In this document: piece after piece, positions 14,603 through 26,200 of the stretch
How the letters are laid out: every line of letters begins with the position of its first letter
Numbering within the stretch: the stretch's first letter is position 1
Source: Isoetes taiwanensis
Taxonomy: Eukaryota; Streptophyta; Lycopodiopsida; Isoetales; Isoetaceae
DNA: 64,000 nt
Direction of reading: 5' to 3'
Assembly (NCBI GenBank): GCA_021234155.1
Contig: JAJEKV010000049.1
Location: 6,793,427 to 6,857,426 of the forward strand
Position numbers and translations under genes: made by a program
The notes under the pieces: generated by a model
Database searches by the model: none
Seen by the model: only the letters and a program-made list of their open reading frames with translations
What the model was told of the DNA's origin: nothing

Positions 14603-14768
14603 TGTGGCGTTCCTCTTGAGCAGCACCGTAACCAGCTGGGCAAAAGCAGGTCCTAGATGTTTGTGATGAAATTGGCTTCTACCCATTTATCATGGGGTGT
14701 CCTGGGACCACCCGCGAGGCACATTCAAGGGGTTCAGAATACTCGTGATTCATGGAGGGTCAACTAGG
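14603..14768 (-). repeat. Left (3') LTR of element B
   Basis: It starts TGTGGCGTTCC, runs parallel to 25,662-25,817 and ends near GGTCAACTA. Identity to the partner is moderate, with several small gaps, so the insertion is old. The exact right edge is not certain. Confidence 0.6.
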
Positions 14769-16439
14769 GATCTTGTCTATACTTGGGGTGGATCTGTGTT
14801 GTAGAAATTTTAATCAACTATGTTGTTGAAGGAATTTTAATCTTCAGTAAAAATGGAAGTGATTCCTTCTTGTATATGTAATATCCAGCTAGGTTCAAGG
14901 AGAGAAACTGTCCGTAATAGATTTTGTTCAAGAGCCAAAGCTAGATTGAAACTTCATAGAAAGCTCCAGAGTCAGCCACGATCGCAGGCAGTGCTGCTCT
15001 TGCAGGCCCAAACGCCCTGCTCATCAAATACCGCTCAAGAGTTAGTCCACCGTGACTAGCGGGGATCCCCATAGCTTTTGCCTACATACATGGAAAGACT
15101 CTGGAATCTTGGATAACAAGAACACCAAACAACTCAAAAGATACTAGACTGTGGTGCCAATGCTGAGCGGTGTGTAAGTAAACATCATGTGAACATCTAG
15201 AAAAGAACATAATTAAAGTACCAAACCATCATGTGAACAACCCTCAGGGACAATGGGTAGCTCAGCCATTATATCTGACCCAATACTGAGATATCCTTCA
15301 ATAACACATTCCAAGCCCTATATCGAGGTGGTGGGAATTGAACCTCCATTGTCATCACCCTCTGGGTCCGCGTCACGGCCTTTGGAGGACCTCTTCATGG
15401 GTTCACAAGGTTGATAGGCCATTAGCAATCAGGCGAGGAGAACTAGCTGGTGTCCTGAGCACAAATACATAGAACATAGAAACATGATCATGCAACTTCA
15501 GAATACCGAACCTAGAAGTCCAACCACGGAGAGTCAAAGTACATAACAAAATACCAAGACAACTGTGACACAATGGTGAGGCGATGACATGTGTTGTTCA
15601 TTAGTTGTTACCATACACATGTGTCTAAACCATACCGCCCACTTGCAGAAGTTATATATATTGCCCATGTTGTAGTAATTTCGATGATGAAATCCAAGGA
15701 GTAATCAACCAACCCGAGGCGTCCATAGCAAAGCTGGAACCACTTCTTTGGTGTAGATATAGTCCACTTTAAAACATTAATTTCTCAAGCCATCTCTAGC
15801 TATGGTTTTAATGTTTTATAATTTAAATACCATACCTTAGCTAATCAATTTAATAGCACAATTAATATAGAGCCTCCAAATTCACGTCTTTCCGGCCAAA
15901 TTCCATGGTCTCCGGTACATATATCACTGTCAAAGTTCGGGCATATACCCCATCTCTATGACAAAATATAATAACTCTTTGCTTTGGAATTATTAAGCTT
16001 AGGTTTATATTTTCTTAGGTAAATAAGTTTAATGATCCCTTGCACTTGTGTGTTCTTACTAAATTACTGTATCTTTCTTCAAAGATCTCTTGATAGATAT
16101 CTTCATTCAAGCTCTCATGCCTTTAGATACATGGCTCCTATTTAACATCTCAATCTCTGGATTCATATAATAAATTATTGCGTTAGATATAATGAATAAT
16201 GACAAAATAAAAACACCAACCAGGAACAAAAAGACCAAAGAACATAAAAGCGACAAAAGGTTGAGAACCGCTTTGAAGCCGGCGGTTGGGTTGCATCGCG
16301 AAATATTTCCGGCTCTAATTCCATAATTTGCGGATTCTTCTAAGCGACAGCCCCTTTGGCATCCTTAGCCTCTTCTCATTGCATTTTTTCGGGTTGATTT
16401 ATCAGCATTTCCAATTTCTTATGTCTTGAGGAAATTCCC
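14769..16439. other. Internal region of element B, no coding sequence recognised
   Basis: There are no frames with recognisable domains. A GGTGGGAATTGAACC box near 15,330 resembles a tRNA-type B box on the minus strand, but I cannot find the matching A box. The region around 15,770-16,250 is A+T-rich. Confidence 0.4.
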
Positions 16440-17199
16440 TTTTTTCTTTTTGAGGGTGAAGGCAATTTATTAATTTAGAAAAAATGCGATTACCTCCCGG
16501 ATGGGCGGATGAAATATAATCAAGGGAAGAATACCCAAAGGCTAAAACCATTGAAAGGTGTACTAGTATGGCGGCAGTTCTTCTTCCCACTAATGTAGGT
16601 ACTATAGGGCAAAGCACCTTCTTCACCACAAGGCCAGTACTATAGATGAGGTACATTGCACTTCCACTATCATTTGCCCTTTGAGGGGTTGTTCATTTTT
16701 ATTTCTAGACAAGAGTTTACCTTCTTCATTGATGATTGCCTTACATCCTTGTCGACCAATTACACTTGAAATCGTGTAAAGACCTTCAAATACCCTTGGT
16801 CTGTCAAGTTCCTTGTTATAGTTCCTACCCATCTTCCTATGATGGGCTAAGCAGTAAGGCCACTTCCATATTGAAAAGGAGGCTTTTAATTTTATCAATA
16901 CTAACTACACCCCCATAAACAGCTTGACAAATTAACTTCGGACCACCAAAGGAGCAATTGATACCGGTGAAGTAGTAATTTGGCAGCTCCCGGATAGAGG
17001 TATAATACACGGCGATTGAGTTGGTGTAAGTCAGGTCTAGAATAGGGTATACCTCCGAAATAAAATCCTGAACCCAAAAAATCGTGTCGCGATGGATTGA
17101 CTTGGCAACCTAGAGGCCTGAGACTTCTTTGAGATACCTCTTAGGAAGGTTTAGCATTGGAGGAGAGACCACCTTGAAGGGCTGTCCTTTGCAAGAACC

Positions 17200-20019
17200 T
17201 GATTCTTCGAGAACACATGGACTTCGTGGTTGGCAAGGAGTTGAATAGTAGCTGGTCTATTGACCCCCTCACAATGAGCTCGGCTTTAAGAGTCTTCTCC
17301 ACGAAGTGCTCGATATACATTAGCTACCTTGTAAGAAGGGGATTCCACACACTCCCACCTTTCTTCAGGACCCTCCAGCCCGGAGAGACCCGGAGATGTT
17401 AGCTTTGGATTTCCTTGAGATCTTCCTATCCCCTCGCGCCGCTTGGGACCAACCCTTTTAGTTTGGACCAAGAGATCCATCCCATTCTCCCAAAGGTGAG
17501 ATAGCCCTAGAGACCCGTGAACTTTCCACTTTACTATGGGTCAGGGGGTGTACTAGTGCAAAGAGGAAGATTCCTTGATCCCAAACCCTAATATTCCAAA
17601 AAAGATTGATCTTACCAGCATGGAGGTAGCTCGTGAGAGAGCATAATGGCTGCACCTTCTCGCCCATGTCCTGAGGAAGTTTTCCCATAACAGGAGAGAG
17701 GTACCTAGGCTATCTTGAAGTCTCTAAAGGCAGCCTTGAAATCCATCCTTGGGAGGGAAGGCTTGCTTGAGGTTTACCGTTAAACCAATATCCGACAAAT
17801 ACTAGGGCGGGGAAGTGTATACGTGTTCGGATGCTAATGCACGAGCACGAGAGAAGGGTCTTTGCAACCAAGATACCTTCATTCTTATCTCTACATAATT
17901 CGTATAACCAACCTAGCCATACCTCCCCGGATAAATTTCACAGTTACCCGATCCTGGATGCGGTTGTACACAAATTTCAAGGCCACTATTACAGACAGAA
18001 GAAAATGTGAGAGGGACAACATTGGCCATCATATACGCCCGGACACAAAGAAGACCTTTAGCTGACCAGGGCCAACTTTCTAAGACGATCCAGGGGAGGC
18101 GAGCCAAAGTCTTGATATTAAGATAAGGAAAGTGGGAAGGCCGGAGAGTAATTGATTCACTTTCACCACCGAAACCAGTCGGATATGATCTCAAAGCGAA
18201 GAACGTCCTCAAATGCCCGGAAAGCTACCATCATCAAACTGGAGAAACATGAAGGTGGTCAAGTCAGCATATTGCATAATTGAGCTCGTCAGCATCACTA
18301 CGGAGAGAGACCACCATTGAACCCTCTGAAATTTTGAGTTTACCATCCTAGTAAGTAGGTTTGCCATGATGAGAAACAAGTAAAGGAGCCAAAGGGCACC
18401 CTTGCCTCGACACCTTTCTGGAGATCAAAGAGGCCGGATGGTTCACCATTAACAAGCAAATGCCGATGCTAATTTGTTCATACCCATAGAAATATCAACA
18501 ACCTGGGCCTATGAAAAACCCATATGAGCCATCACCTCTTGCAGACCCCTCCCATCTAAGAGAGTCCTGAGGCCTTAAATCCATCTTTACCAAAGACATA
18601 ATTGTCTTTGATACCTTACACCCGGTGTAACCCTTCCCTTGCAAACAAATAATTATCCGAATGTTTCTTCCAGGAGAAAGGCTGATTGTTTCTGCCAATA
18701 ATCCTATTTAGAATAGGTTTAGAATGATTAGCTGAAATTTTCATGATGACCTTATAGGACATTGGTCAAAGCAATAGGGTCTCCACTCACTGATAACACG
18801 AGGTCTTGACACTTTAGGAGCAGGAGTAGATGAATCCATTTTGCCCAAGGAAGGATGTGTGCTTCAGAGTTCCATGCACCCTAATAGCCCCGAGGAAGTT
18901 ACGCCCCAAAATTCCCAAAACTCCTGAAAAACTCGGAAAATCAAGAATTTGGACGGGGATTTTCAGTTACAAGGAACAAAGAGTTCTATAAACTTCTTCA
19001 TCCCCCTAACCTTGAAGTAAGGATTGATTGTCACTTCAAACCAAGTGCTTCAATCAACCTTTGGCAACCATCTAGCAATTCGATCTATAAGTCGATAGAA
19101 GCGGCCCTTTTAAATTGGTCCCCGGAAGTTTTCCCCGATGAAGCGCTTTTGATTTCATCCTCGACCGTTAAGAGGGCCTGATTTTGATCTTTGATAGAAG
19201 TAATGCTATTTTCTCGCTAATCTAGCCTCAAATGGGTCTAAAAATTACTTAGAGTTCTCCTTGATCAAGTTCAAGATACCATTTAGTTTTGGAGCTTATA
19301 GTCGCACCCTTTGCTTCCTCCTCTTCGATAGCTTTAGCTTTTTTTGAAAGCTCCCTCCTCCAAAGCATGATTGTCTCGATTGTAGGGGGGTCGCTAAAAA
19401 GTTCCCGCTAACAATCCAAGACTATTATAGACAAGATCCTTTTCCTTTTAAAGATCGAGCCCCATTTCTTTCCCATTTCTTGATCCAAGCTTTCAAGAGG
19501 TCGAGCTCATGGGCCCATGCTTCATTGGAGGGGAGTTGTCCCCATTTGCCGCTGAGGCTAAAAAAGGCCTTAAAAGGCTAGGGACACTTCTTTGGTTAAC
19601 CATGAGACGTTGAACACGAAAAGGAATATTACAGTTTCCATTTCCGCGTAGGATATCTTCAAGTGTAAGCCTCTGCGTAACATGATCCGAGGGATGAGTG
19701 AATGCAAGATCTCCTCCAACATAAGACTTGTCCATAAACCCAAGCAGATTTGTTGGCCGTAGAATCTATCAGCAAACAATACACTCTATCCGATCCTTCT
19801 ATTTGTTAGACCAGAAAATGTAGTATTGAGGGAGGAACTAAAGAAAAGCCTCGTGACTGCTGATTAGAGAAAGCCGGTGCACGCTCTTCCCCTTTTTGCA
19901 GTTCCTATGCAAAACCCACTTTTTGATCCCACGTGGGTCATATTCAGTGCCCAGCTTATCAACCACGCTTCGGGTACTTGGGATATCCAACTCTCAATAT
20001 TATTCCACATTAGATAGAT

Positions 20020-20077
<58 letters not shown>

Positions 20078-20138
20078 CAGACAGATAGATAGATAGATAG
20101 ACAGATAGATAGATAGATAGATAGACAGATAGACAGAC

Positions 20139-20222
<84 letters not shown>

Positions 20223-20575
20223 TGATTGTTCTCCCTCAGGTTTATTGGAGGCATAAAACATTAAAGCCCCCACCAACAGCCATTGTTTCAAACATAACCC
20301 GCCACACCCCACCTCCAAATTCCGAGAAAATGGCTTTTCCGAGCCCCGACCTTTCCAAAGAATACAAGTACCTCCCTTAGTTCCCCCGAAATGACAAACC
20401 AAACGAGGAATAGCCATTACCCACCCAATTGCCAAGAGGAACTTGCCTCAAAGTCAGGGAGCCTATGTTCCAGTAGCATGACAATATCCGCCTTCATTGA
20501 TCTAATTGCCGCTAAGACTCTAGCGCGTTTGAGTGCACCTTTGATGCCACGCAAATTCCAAGAAACAATGATCAT
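17200..20575 (-). pseudogene. LINE ORF2: endonuclease and reverse transcriptase (broken)
   Basis: Translation from the ATG at 20,575 begins M-I-I-V-S-W-N-L-R-G, the opening strand of apurinic-type LINE endonucleases, and continues to a metal-site-like Glu (L-L-E-H-R-L). It then passes K-G-G-T-C-I-L-W and a degenerate V-Y-A-S-N. Beyond the GATA array (20,014-20,221) it resumes with L-W-N-N-I-E-S-W-I, and near 19,690 has the P-S-D-H of the endonuclease active site. Around 18,700-18,350, across frameshifts, are A-N-H-S-K-P-I-L-N-R-I, D-N-Y-V-F-G-K-D-G-F-K-A, V-N-G-E-P-S-G and R-Q-G-C-P-L-A-P-L-L, classical blocks of plant LINE reverse transcriptase. The 17,200-17,700 part matches the post-RT region only loosely. 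Stops and slips occur throughout. Confidence 0.75.
20014..20221. repeat. (GATA)n/(GACA)n microsatellite, about 208 bp
   Basis: About 52 tetranucleotide units, mostly GATA with blocks of GACA around 20,077-20,165. The array sits within the endonuclease coding part of the LINE. Because the unit is four bases, all minus-strand frames read through it as repeats of I-Y-L-S (with C-L-S-V where GACA occurs), so the long frames here are artefacts of the repeat. Confidence 0.95.
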
Positions 20576-20684
20576 CCCAAAGAGGTTATGACTACAGCCA
20601 ACCTTCCAACCCTAGGTGCAAGGGCATATCTATGTTCCTTCCTGGCAGGGTCGCACCTCCTCACCAGGTACCAAGTGGGAATAG

Positions 20685-22109
20685 TCATATCAAGGGACAG
20701 CACCTAGGAGAGCATCTGGGTTCCCTTATAAGGGGAGGAAAGGCTTTCGACACAAAGGAGGATAAATGGTTTAGGGAAGTCCCTTTATAGATGGACCCCC
20801 TTAGACATACTGAAGAGGGGCAACTTGAGGTACCCCTATTAGCCCTTATTGGAGAGAATTTCATATTATCCCAAAAGGGGGACAAACTTCTGGAAGTACT
20901 CAAGACAATGTGGAACCCCCCCTCAATAGCTTTCATCATATATAAAGAGGAGGGGTATGATAACGGACACTTCTTTGTCCTTTTGAGAAGAAGTTCCAAA
21001 GTGCACATACTTGCCCTTTTAAAAAGAAGTACCAAGATGTCCCATAGGGGCAACACCTTCCATATGTCGATGTTGATGAAATATCTCAAAAGCCTCCATG
21101 TGGGTGACAAAACAGGTATGCTAAAATTGTCTTTCAAAATGAATAGACATAGGGAATGTAAATCTGCACCATAAAGCGTAGAATTGTCGTCCTTCCCTTT
21201 CACAATCATAGATCCGGGAACATTCCGTTTATAAAGATATTCGAGAAAATGTCCCACAGAGGGGATAATATATGTTTGGGAGACAGCATGCCCCCCATCA
21301 CAAGGATAAGACCCAGCCATATATCATTGAGGCGAGCATGATATATCTCAATATTATTGGTAAAATAGAAGGGGAGATAAAAAATACTTGCTTAAGGTCG
21401 GAATAAGCGTCACCCAATATAGAGAAAGGGCAGCGATACCATCTTTACAGGGTATCGATTGATCACCCCAGAAGCAGCCACAGATCAAATTCATTGAGCT
21501 AAATTTCTTCCTTAGAATATGATTGAAAGACGGCAAGGAACCCCAGGTACCGTTACATTCCGGATACTGTTGACTAAGAGAGCTACATGGCACGGCAAAA
21601 CCATTCAGAACCTTATGACCCAAGAGAAGATCTTTTAGCCTGTTTTTATGTAACCGGAATGCTTCATATCTCATACACCAGCACCAAACCGTGGGTTTTT
21701 CAAAGACGTATGCAAAGTTGATTGCTATGTTTTGCAGGTAGTATGCAAACCGAGATGCTCTAGACCACATACAAATAATAGAAAAGAGAGCTACTTGCAC
21801 AGACCAGATATCTGCCATGACCACAATAATGAAATTATAACGGCCAAAAACCTTCACAATGAGTTGGAACATACTGAGCATTTTATATAAACATCTGATA
21901 TAGAAAACTGCCTTACAAAATAAGCCCGATACAGGACAAATATAAGCCTGGTATCTTGTGGTTAAGAAGCAAAATGGCCACAAGACTAGGAAGTATATAG
22001 AACATAAAAACTTGAAAGAAGCTTCCAGCTTCAGCTTCAAAGAAGAGTATTTCCATCCTTGTTTGCAGGGAGGATCATACTTCCTTGCTCCAGAGAATGC
22101 TCCAAACAT
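20685..22109 (-). other. Long open frame between LINE ORF1 and ORF2, unknown
   Basis: One minus-strand frame is open for 251 codons (22,109-21,354). After a 33-base gap with three stops it is open for a further 211 codons (21,320-20,685). It overlaps the end of ORF1 in another frame. The first part is rich in Phe, Tyr, Cys and Trp with hydrophobic runs. The second contains two similar phrases (L-V-L-L-F-K-R-A and L-E-L-L-L-K-R-T). I recognise no domain. It may be a third LINE ORF, a spacer that happens to lack stops, or captured sequence. Confidence 0.3.
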
Positions 22110-24387
22110 ACTGTTGCTATTGATGCTTCAAAGGTCCCAATATCTTTCCCTTTCTTTTTCCCATTTAGTTTCTTAGACAATGAAGTATTGTTGCCAACAG
22201 CACTAGGGGGTTTTATCACTGTGCCCCCGTCATTCACCTGATCAAGATGATCTGCAACCAAGAGGTTTGTGTGCACTGCAGGAATGAGTGCATGATTGCT
22301 CTTAGTCTTCATAGCAGACGGAGCTTCTTTGGGGCTGCCAGTAACAAGAGGTTGGGATTCCAAAATAGAAGAGCAGGGGCTCCCCTGACCAGAATCATCG
22401 CACACCAAGCTAGATCCAGCACTGTGGAGCTTGGTTGGGGAGGCATTGAAGAAGAGATCTTGGATCAAGCAGACACTGTTGAGTTACTTTGTCTTGGGCG
22501 AAGTGACACAGACTTTCCCATTGAGTTGGGGACATCTGATAGGGCCAAGATGATCTGTTGGTTTCTCTGCTGCGCTGATAGGGCCAAGATGATCTATTGG
22601 TTTCTCTGCTGCAGACTCTGGAGGAACTGTCAAACCAAGTGGCCAGCCCTCTTCAGTGGGATCGATGCTTTCAGCAGTAAGGGCAAGTGGGCTAAATCTG
22701 TTGTGACATGAAAGGATCTCAGGAGGCAAAGGGGGTTCTAAAGCTGACTCAAGAACGAAGGGCTTTTTAATTGGAACAGGGGAAGGCGTTGGGATATCAA
22801 GAGGACAGGCCTTCATGGAGCACTCACCCCCATAGTCTGGGGCAACAACAACGGTCTGCTTCTTAGTAGACTTTTTGGAATCGACTTCTATAAAACCATC
22901 AGAGTCAATCATCGGGGCCAGTCTATTTTTGTCTTGAGTGTGTGACCTGTTGTGCTCAAAGACCGAAGAGTGGTCTGAACATATGTCCCCAGCATGCACC
23001 CTGGCTCCACATCCAGAACAGGGGAAGGGGAGACCAGAAATAGAGAGAATAAACTCTATTAAAGTATTATTAAAGCCCTTGAAGAAGACAGAACGTGGAA
23101 GTGGCTTTAAAATATCAACTGTGATGCAAATCTTTGGGGCTTCAGAGGTGTTCCCACCCATGCACACGTACTCCCCAAGATAGGAAGCAATAGCTTTGAA
23201 AGCCTTCTCAGTCCCATATTGGGTAGAACAAAGCATCAGGCTTTTTGGGGTTGAAATCCGGCCTCCACTTTTGCAGCAAAACTTGGCCATTGAGACAAGT
23301 GATTATCCCCTTCTTGAAAAGAAGCTGGGTTTCCTTTTCAGTTTGCAAGGTAATGAGAAAGTATAAGTTTCCCAAAGGCTGTATCCGAGGTAGGATTCTG
23401 CCACGGCATATACGCTCAACAGTCTTCTTAATCTCAGCTAAAGACGGGTTACCCCTTATAATCTTGGCAATAAGAGCCTGATTATCAAGGTGACGAATCC
23501 GGTTCGCCACCTCGGGAATATACAGGGAGATATAAGTCTGATCCCCCATATCAGGGCATATATTGGCATCAGCATTCTCAACGGGCAAAACAGGCTCCAT
23601 AGAGGTCATGCTCAAAAATATGCCTCCAACCAGTAGTAGGAATTGTTGAGCCAAGGGCAATGCACCAAAAAGGATTGAGTAGGCTCTGTTTCCACGTTAC
23701 TGAAAATCAGAAGTCTGACCAGTCTTTCGGACAAATGCAGGATTAGCTCCACGTATAGCAAAGCTGGACACAAGAAAAATACTCCTGCTGCAACAGCCTT
23801 CGATCGATAATAGAACCCCAAAGCTGCAATAATGGACCCTCAATGTATCCCCACCAAATGTAGTCAGTATTCACAAGAATAATAGACCGAATTATGGTTG
23901 AGATATCAAGCGAGAAGAAGGATGGAATGGAAAAAACAGAAGAAGTAGCTGAAGCTTGTGAAGCTTGATGGCTAGAGTCAGAAGAGAAAACTAGATACTC
24001 CATGCTGAGACCACATCAGGAAGATTTGTAGAGCTCCAAAGTGATGTAATCAGAGAAGGCTTCAGAGTATAGAAAAAACTTAGCAATAGATGGTCTGTCT
24101 GCACCAAGGTAAGCAATTCTAAATTCCACCGTATCAGCAGATGGATCTTGCGTGGGATGGGAGTGTTCTCCTATAAAGAAGATCTCAGGGAAAACAGTTT
24201 CGTCCACCAAGAAGGCCCAAATATCAGCAGGAGTTCCTTCAAGCCACCCACAACAGATCTGAGAGGTGCTATAAAAGATAACAAAATATTTCGATAGCTC
24301 CACTGGAGAACTAGATGATCCCGAGACCTGGGGAATGGCAGAGTTTGAGCAGGAGCAGGAAATCGCAAGGGGGAGAGGCAGCCCCAT
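22037..24387 (-). pseudogene. LINE ORF1: DUF4283-like domain plus zinc knuckle (broken)
   Basis: The C-terminal half is recognisable. At 23,660-23,208 is a DUF4283-type region (G-N-P-S-L-A-E-I, L-G-N-L-Y-F-L-I, L-L-Q-K-W-R-P-D-F-N-P). In the next frame (23,290-22,484) come K-I-C-I-T-V-D-I-L-K-P-L and a C-S-G-C-G-A-R-V-H-A-G-D-I-C zinc knuckle, then a Ser/Pro/Glu-rich tail to 22,037. The N-terminal part (24,387-23,612) holds two similar modules of about 100 residues. Lesions: an in-frame TGA at 24,016, frame changes near 23,750 and 23,640 and again near 23,250, and a TAA at 22,484. Such proteins are thought to bind the LINE RNA. Confidence 0.7.
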
Positions 24388-24675
24388 TCAAACCTGACAT
24401 TGATAGAAAACTACACAAAGTATGCCTGAGAAGCGACTATGGTCCCGAGAATAGAGCCATAACTTGCAAATGGATAGACAGATTGAGAGAACAGGATAAG
24501 CAGAGATTAATGATCATAGGAAAGTTGGGCATGAGTATAAAAAGGCAGACAACCGCTAATCCTGTCAGAAGCCAGGTTTCGCATCAGTTCGCATCCAGCA
24601 GAATCGGGCCCAAACATGATTGTTTGGTCTTGGTCAGAGAGTCAAATGAAGCCACCGAATCCAGGCATGAATCAG

Positions 24676-25644
24676 GGAAATTCCCCCTCTACAAGGGGGA
24701 GAACCAAGAAGAGGACGGGCCGATTCAGCAGCCACACCCGATTTGCCTCATCTCAATCCTAGTTGATAGGAAAAAGGTAGCATATGTTTTGGAAAAAGGA
24801 GAGCTTGCATGGCGCTAGGCGCTCCAGAATTCCCTTTTACACAGCACTTACAGCAGAAAATCACTTCTTTATGTCCATGATTCCACATCGGTACATAGGC
24901 ACCACATCCTCTCATCACAAATCATATTCTAATCATGCCTAGTTGCAGCATATCACCTCAAGAATCAATACAAACCCCCACCTGATAGAAGAATATTTGA
25001 TGTCGTTCCCAAGCGCTGGCATCCTCACTTGATCCGCCAATCCTCCCAGTGCAATTCTTCTTTGCCTTCATGCTCTAGGTTGCCTTCTCTTGCAAAAACC
25101 TTCACGTCTCCAATCCGCACTAAGCTCCCCAAAAATAACTCTTGCTTATATGCTCTCCATGTTGCATGCATGTTCTATCTTGTATGAACATGAATCCGCA
25201 CTAAGCTCCCCAAAAATAACCCTTTCTTATATGCTCTCCATGTTGCATGCATGTTCTATCTTGCATGCATGTTCCATCTTGCATGCATATTCTGTCTTGC
25301 ATGCATGTTCTGCCTTGCATGCAGTCAAGCATGCATATACGCACATGAGTACGTACACTGGCCCATCAAGTGGTCAGGATCGTTACAGTCTCTCCTTCTA
25401 AAATTTAACCCATGTGCTTATGGGTCGTTATGGATTTTCTGAAGCATTCTATGATTCAAATGTCAAATCTAGCACAACTTTAACTCAAATCAAAACTTCA
25501 CCTTAGAAGTATAACTACTATCCATCTTACTGAACATACCACGAGAAGAACCCTTACCTCAACTTGATCTATGATCCACCATCACAATAGCTAAAGATCC
25601 AACCTGTAATCTGTAAACAAATATCAACACCCAAAGATCCAATT
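24676..25644. repeat. Element B leader region with tandem repeats
   Basis: Two copies of a block of about 78 bp, starting AATCCGCACTAAGCTCCCC, lie at about 25,114-25,191 and 25,192-25,269. They run into at least four copies of an 18-bp unit of the type CTTGCATGCATGTTCTGT (to about 25,325). No coding domain is visible. In element B this corresponds to the region just downstream of the primer site. Confidence 0.6.
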
Positions 25645-25657
25645 GGCTATGATACCA
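25645..25657 (-). other. Primer-binding site of element B
   Basis: On the minus strand this reads TGGTATCATAGCC, one base different from the initiator tRNA-Met complement TGGTATCAGAGCC used by most plant LTR elements. It lies four bases inside the right LTR. Confidence 0.7.
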
Positions 25658-25661
25658 ACTT

Positions 25662-25817
25662 TGACGTTCCTAACCGACATGCCCTTAACCAACTGGGCAA
25701 AACCGTCTAGACGTTTATGAGTAGTCGCTTCTACCCATTTATGCCGGTGTCTCGGGAACGCCCCACAGGCACATTCAAGGTTCGAATACTCGAGCGGTCT
25801 ACCATGGGCCCGTTACA
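25662..25817 (-). repeat. Right (5') LTR of element B
   Basis: It begins TGACGTTCC and ends CGTTACA, and matches the left LTR at 14,603. The primer site directly to its left and integrase coding sequence directly to its right fix both boundaries to within two or three bases. Confidence 0.65.
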
Positions 25818-26200
25818 CATTTTGACTGCTTATTCCATACATAGTTCCTCAACATGTCTTTTAAAATCTGATTTGTATGTTCTACTTGTCCACCATCAGT
25901 TTGGGGATGATATGCTGTACTCATGGACAACTTTGTCTGGATTGTGTTGAAGATCTCCTTCCAAGAGGCACTTATGAACTTAGGGTCTCTGTCGGAGATG
26001 ATTTTCCTTGGCATCCCGTGCGATTTAAATATTTCCTTTGTTTAAAGCAAGATGGTGTTCAATGCTGTATCTGTAGTTCGACACGGCAAAAAGTGAGCCA
26101 TCTTTGATAGCTTGTCGAGCAATACCAGTAAGGCATCATGGCCACTCGCTATTCTTGGGAGTCAAGTTATAAAATCCATGCTCACAACTTTCTATTTAGC
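25818..26200 (-). pseudogene. Integrase core of gypsy element A (split)
   Basis: Read across one or two frameshifts, the minus strand gives M-D-F-I-T-x-L-P-K-N-S-E, L-S-K-M-A-H-F, H-G-M-P-R-K-I-I-S-D-R-D-P-K-F and L-S-M-S-T-A-Y-H-P-Q-T-D-G-G-Q. These carry the second catalytic Asp and the region of the catalytic Glu of Ty3/gypsy integrases. It ends at L-R-N-Y-V-W-N-K-Q-S-K, where element B is inserted. The next residues are found at 14,602 and leftwards. Confidence 0.85.

Larger units (their letters stand above)
16440..24675 (-). mobile_element. 8.2-kb L1-type LINE inserted in element B (two ORFs, decayed)
   Basis: It reads right to left: a short leader (24,388-24,675), ORF1 (24,387-22,037), a 1.4-kb middle region with a long open frame, then ORF2 (from 20,575). 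ORF2 starts with an endonuclease, has reverse-transcriptase motifs around 18,300-18,800 and a downstream region to about 16,900. The 3' end on the plus strand is a run of T interrupted by one C (16,440-16,450), that is, an A-rich tail. Both sides carry GGAAATTCCC (16,430-16,439 and 24,676-24,685), a plausible 10-bp target duplication, though the word is palindromic and might match by chance. The ORF layout and domains are those of plant L1-type LINEs. Many stops and frameshifts make it inactive. Confidence 0.7.
14603..25817 (-). mobile_element. LTR retroelement B inserted in the integrase of element A
   Basis: Short LTRs of about 155-165 bp lie at both ends (14,603 and 25,817). They share ACTGGGCAAAA/GCTGGGCAAAA, GCTTCTACCCATTTAT, AGGCACATTCAAGG and GAATACTCG in the same order. 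Outside the ends the target reads GATTT on the left and CATTT on the right, which fits a 4-5 bp target duplication. The primer site lies left of the right LTR, so B reads on the minus strand. About 8.2 kb of its 11.2 kb is a later LINE (16,440-24,675). What remains (about 1.7 kb left, 1.0 kb right) shows no gag or pol, so B looks like a non-autonomous TRIM/LARD-type element. That class assignment is inference. Confidence 0.6.

Noticed and set aside
20000-20435. Two overlapping frames of I-Y-L-S repeats that look like an unusual protein
   Set aside because: They are translations of the GATA/GACA microsatellite; only the part right of 20,225 is real endonuclease sequence.
24315-24818. 167-codon plus-strand frame
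   Set aside because: It is antisense to the LINE leader and ORF1 start and shows no domain.
25640-25820. tRNA-derived SINE (A-box- and B-box-like words)
   Set aside because: The two boxes are on opposite strands, whereas LTR ends, a primer site and a matching partner at 14,603 explain the segment better.
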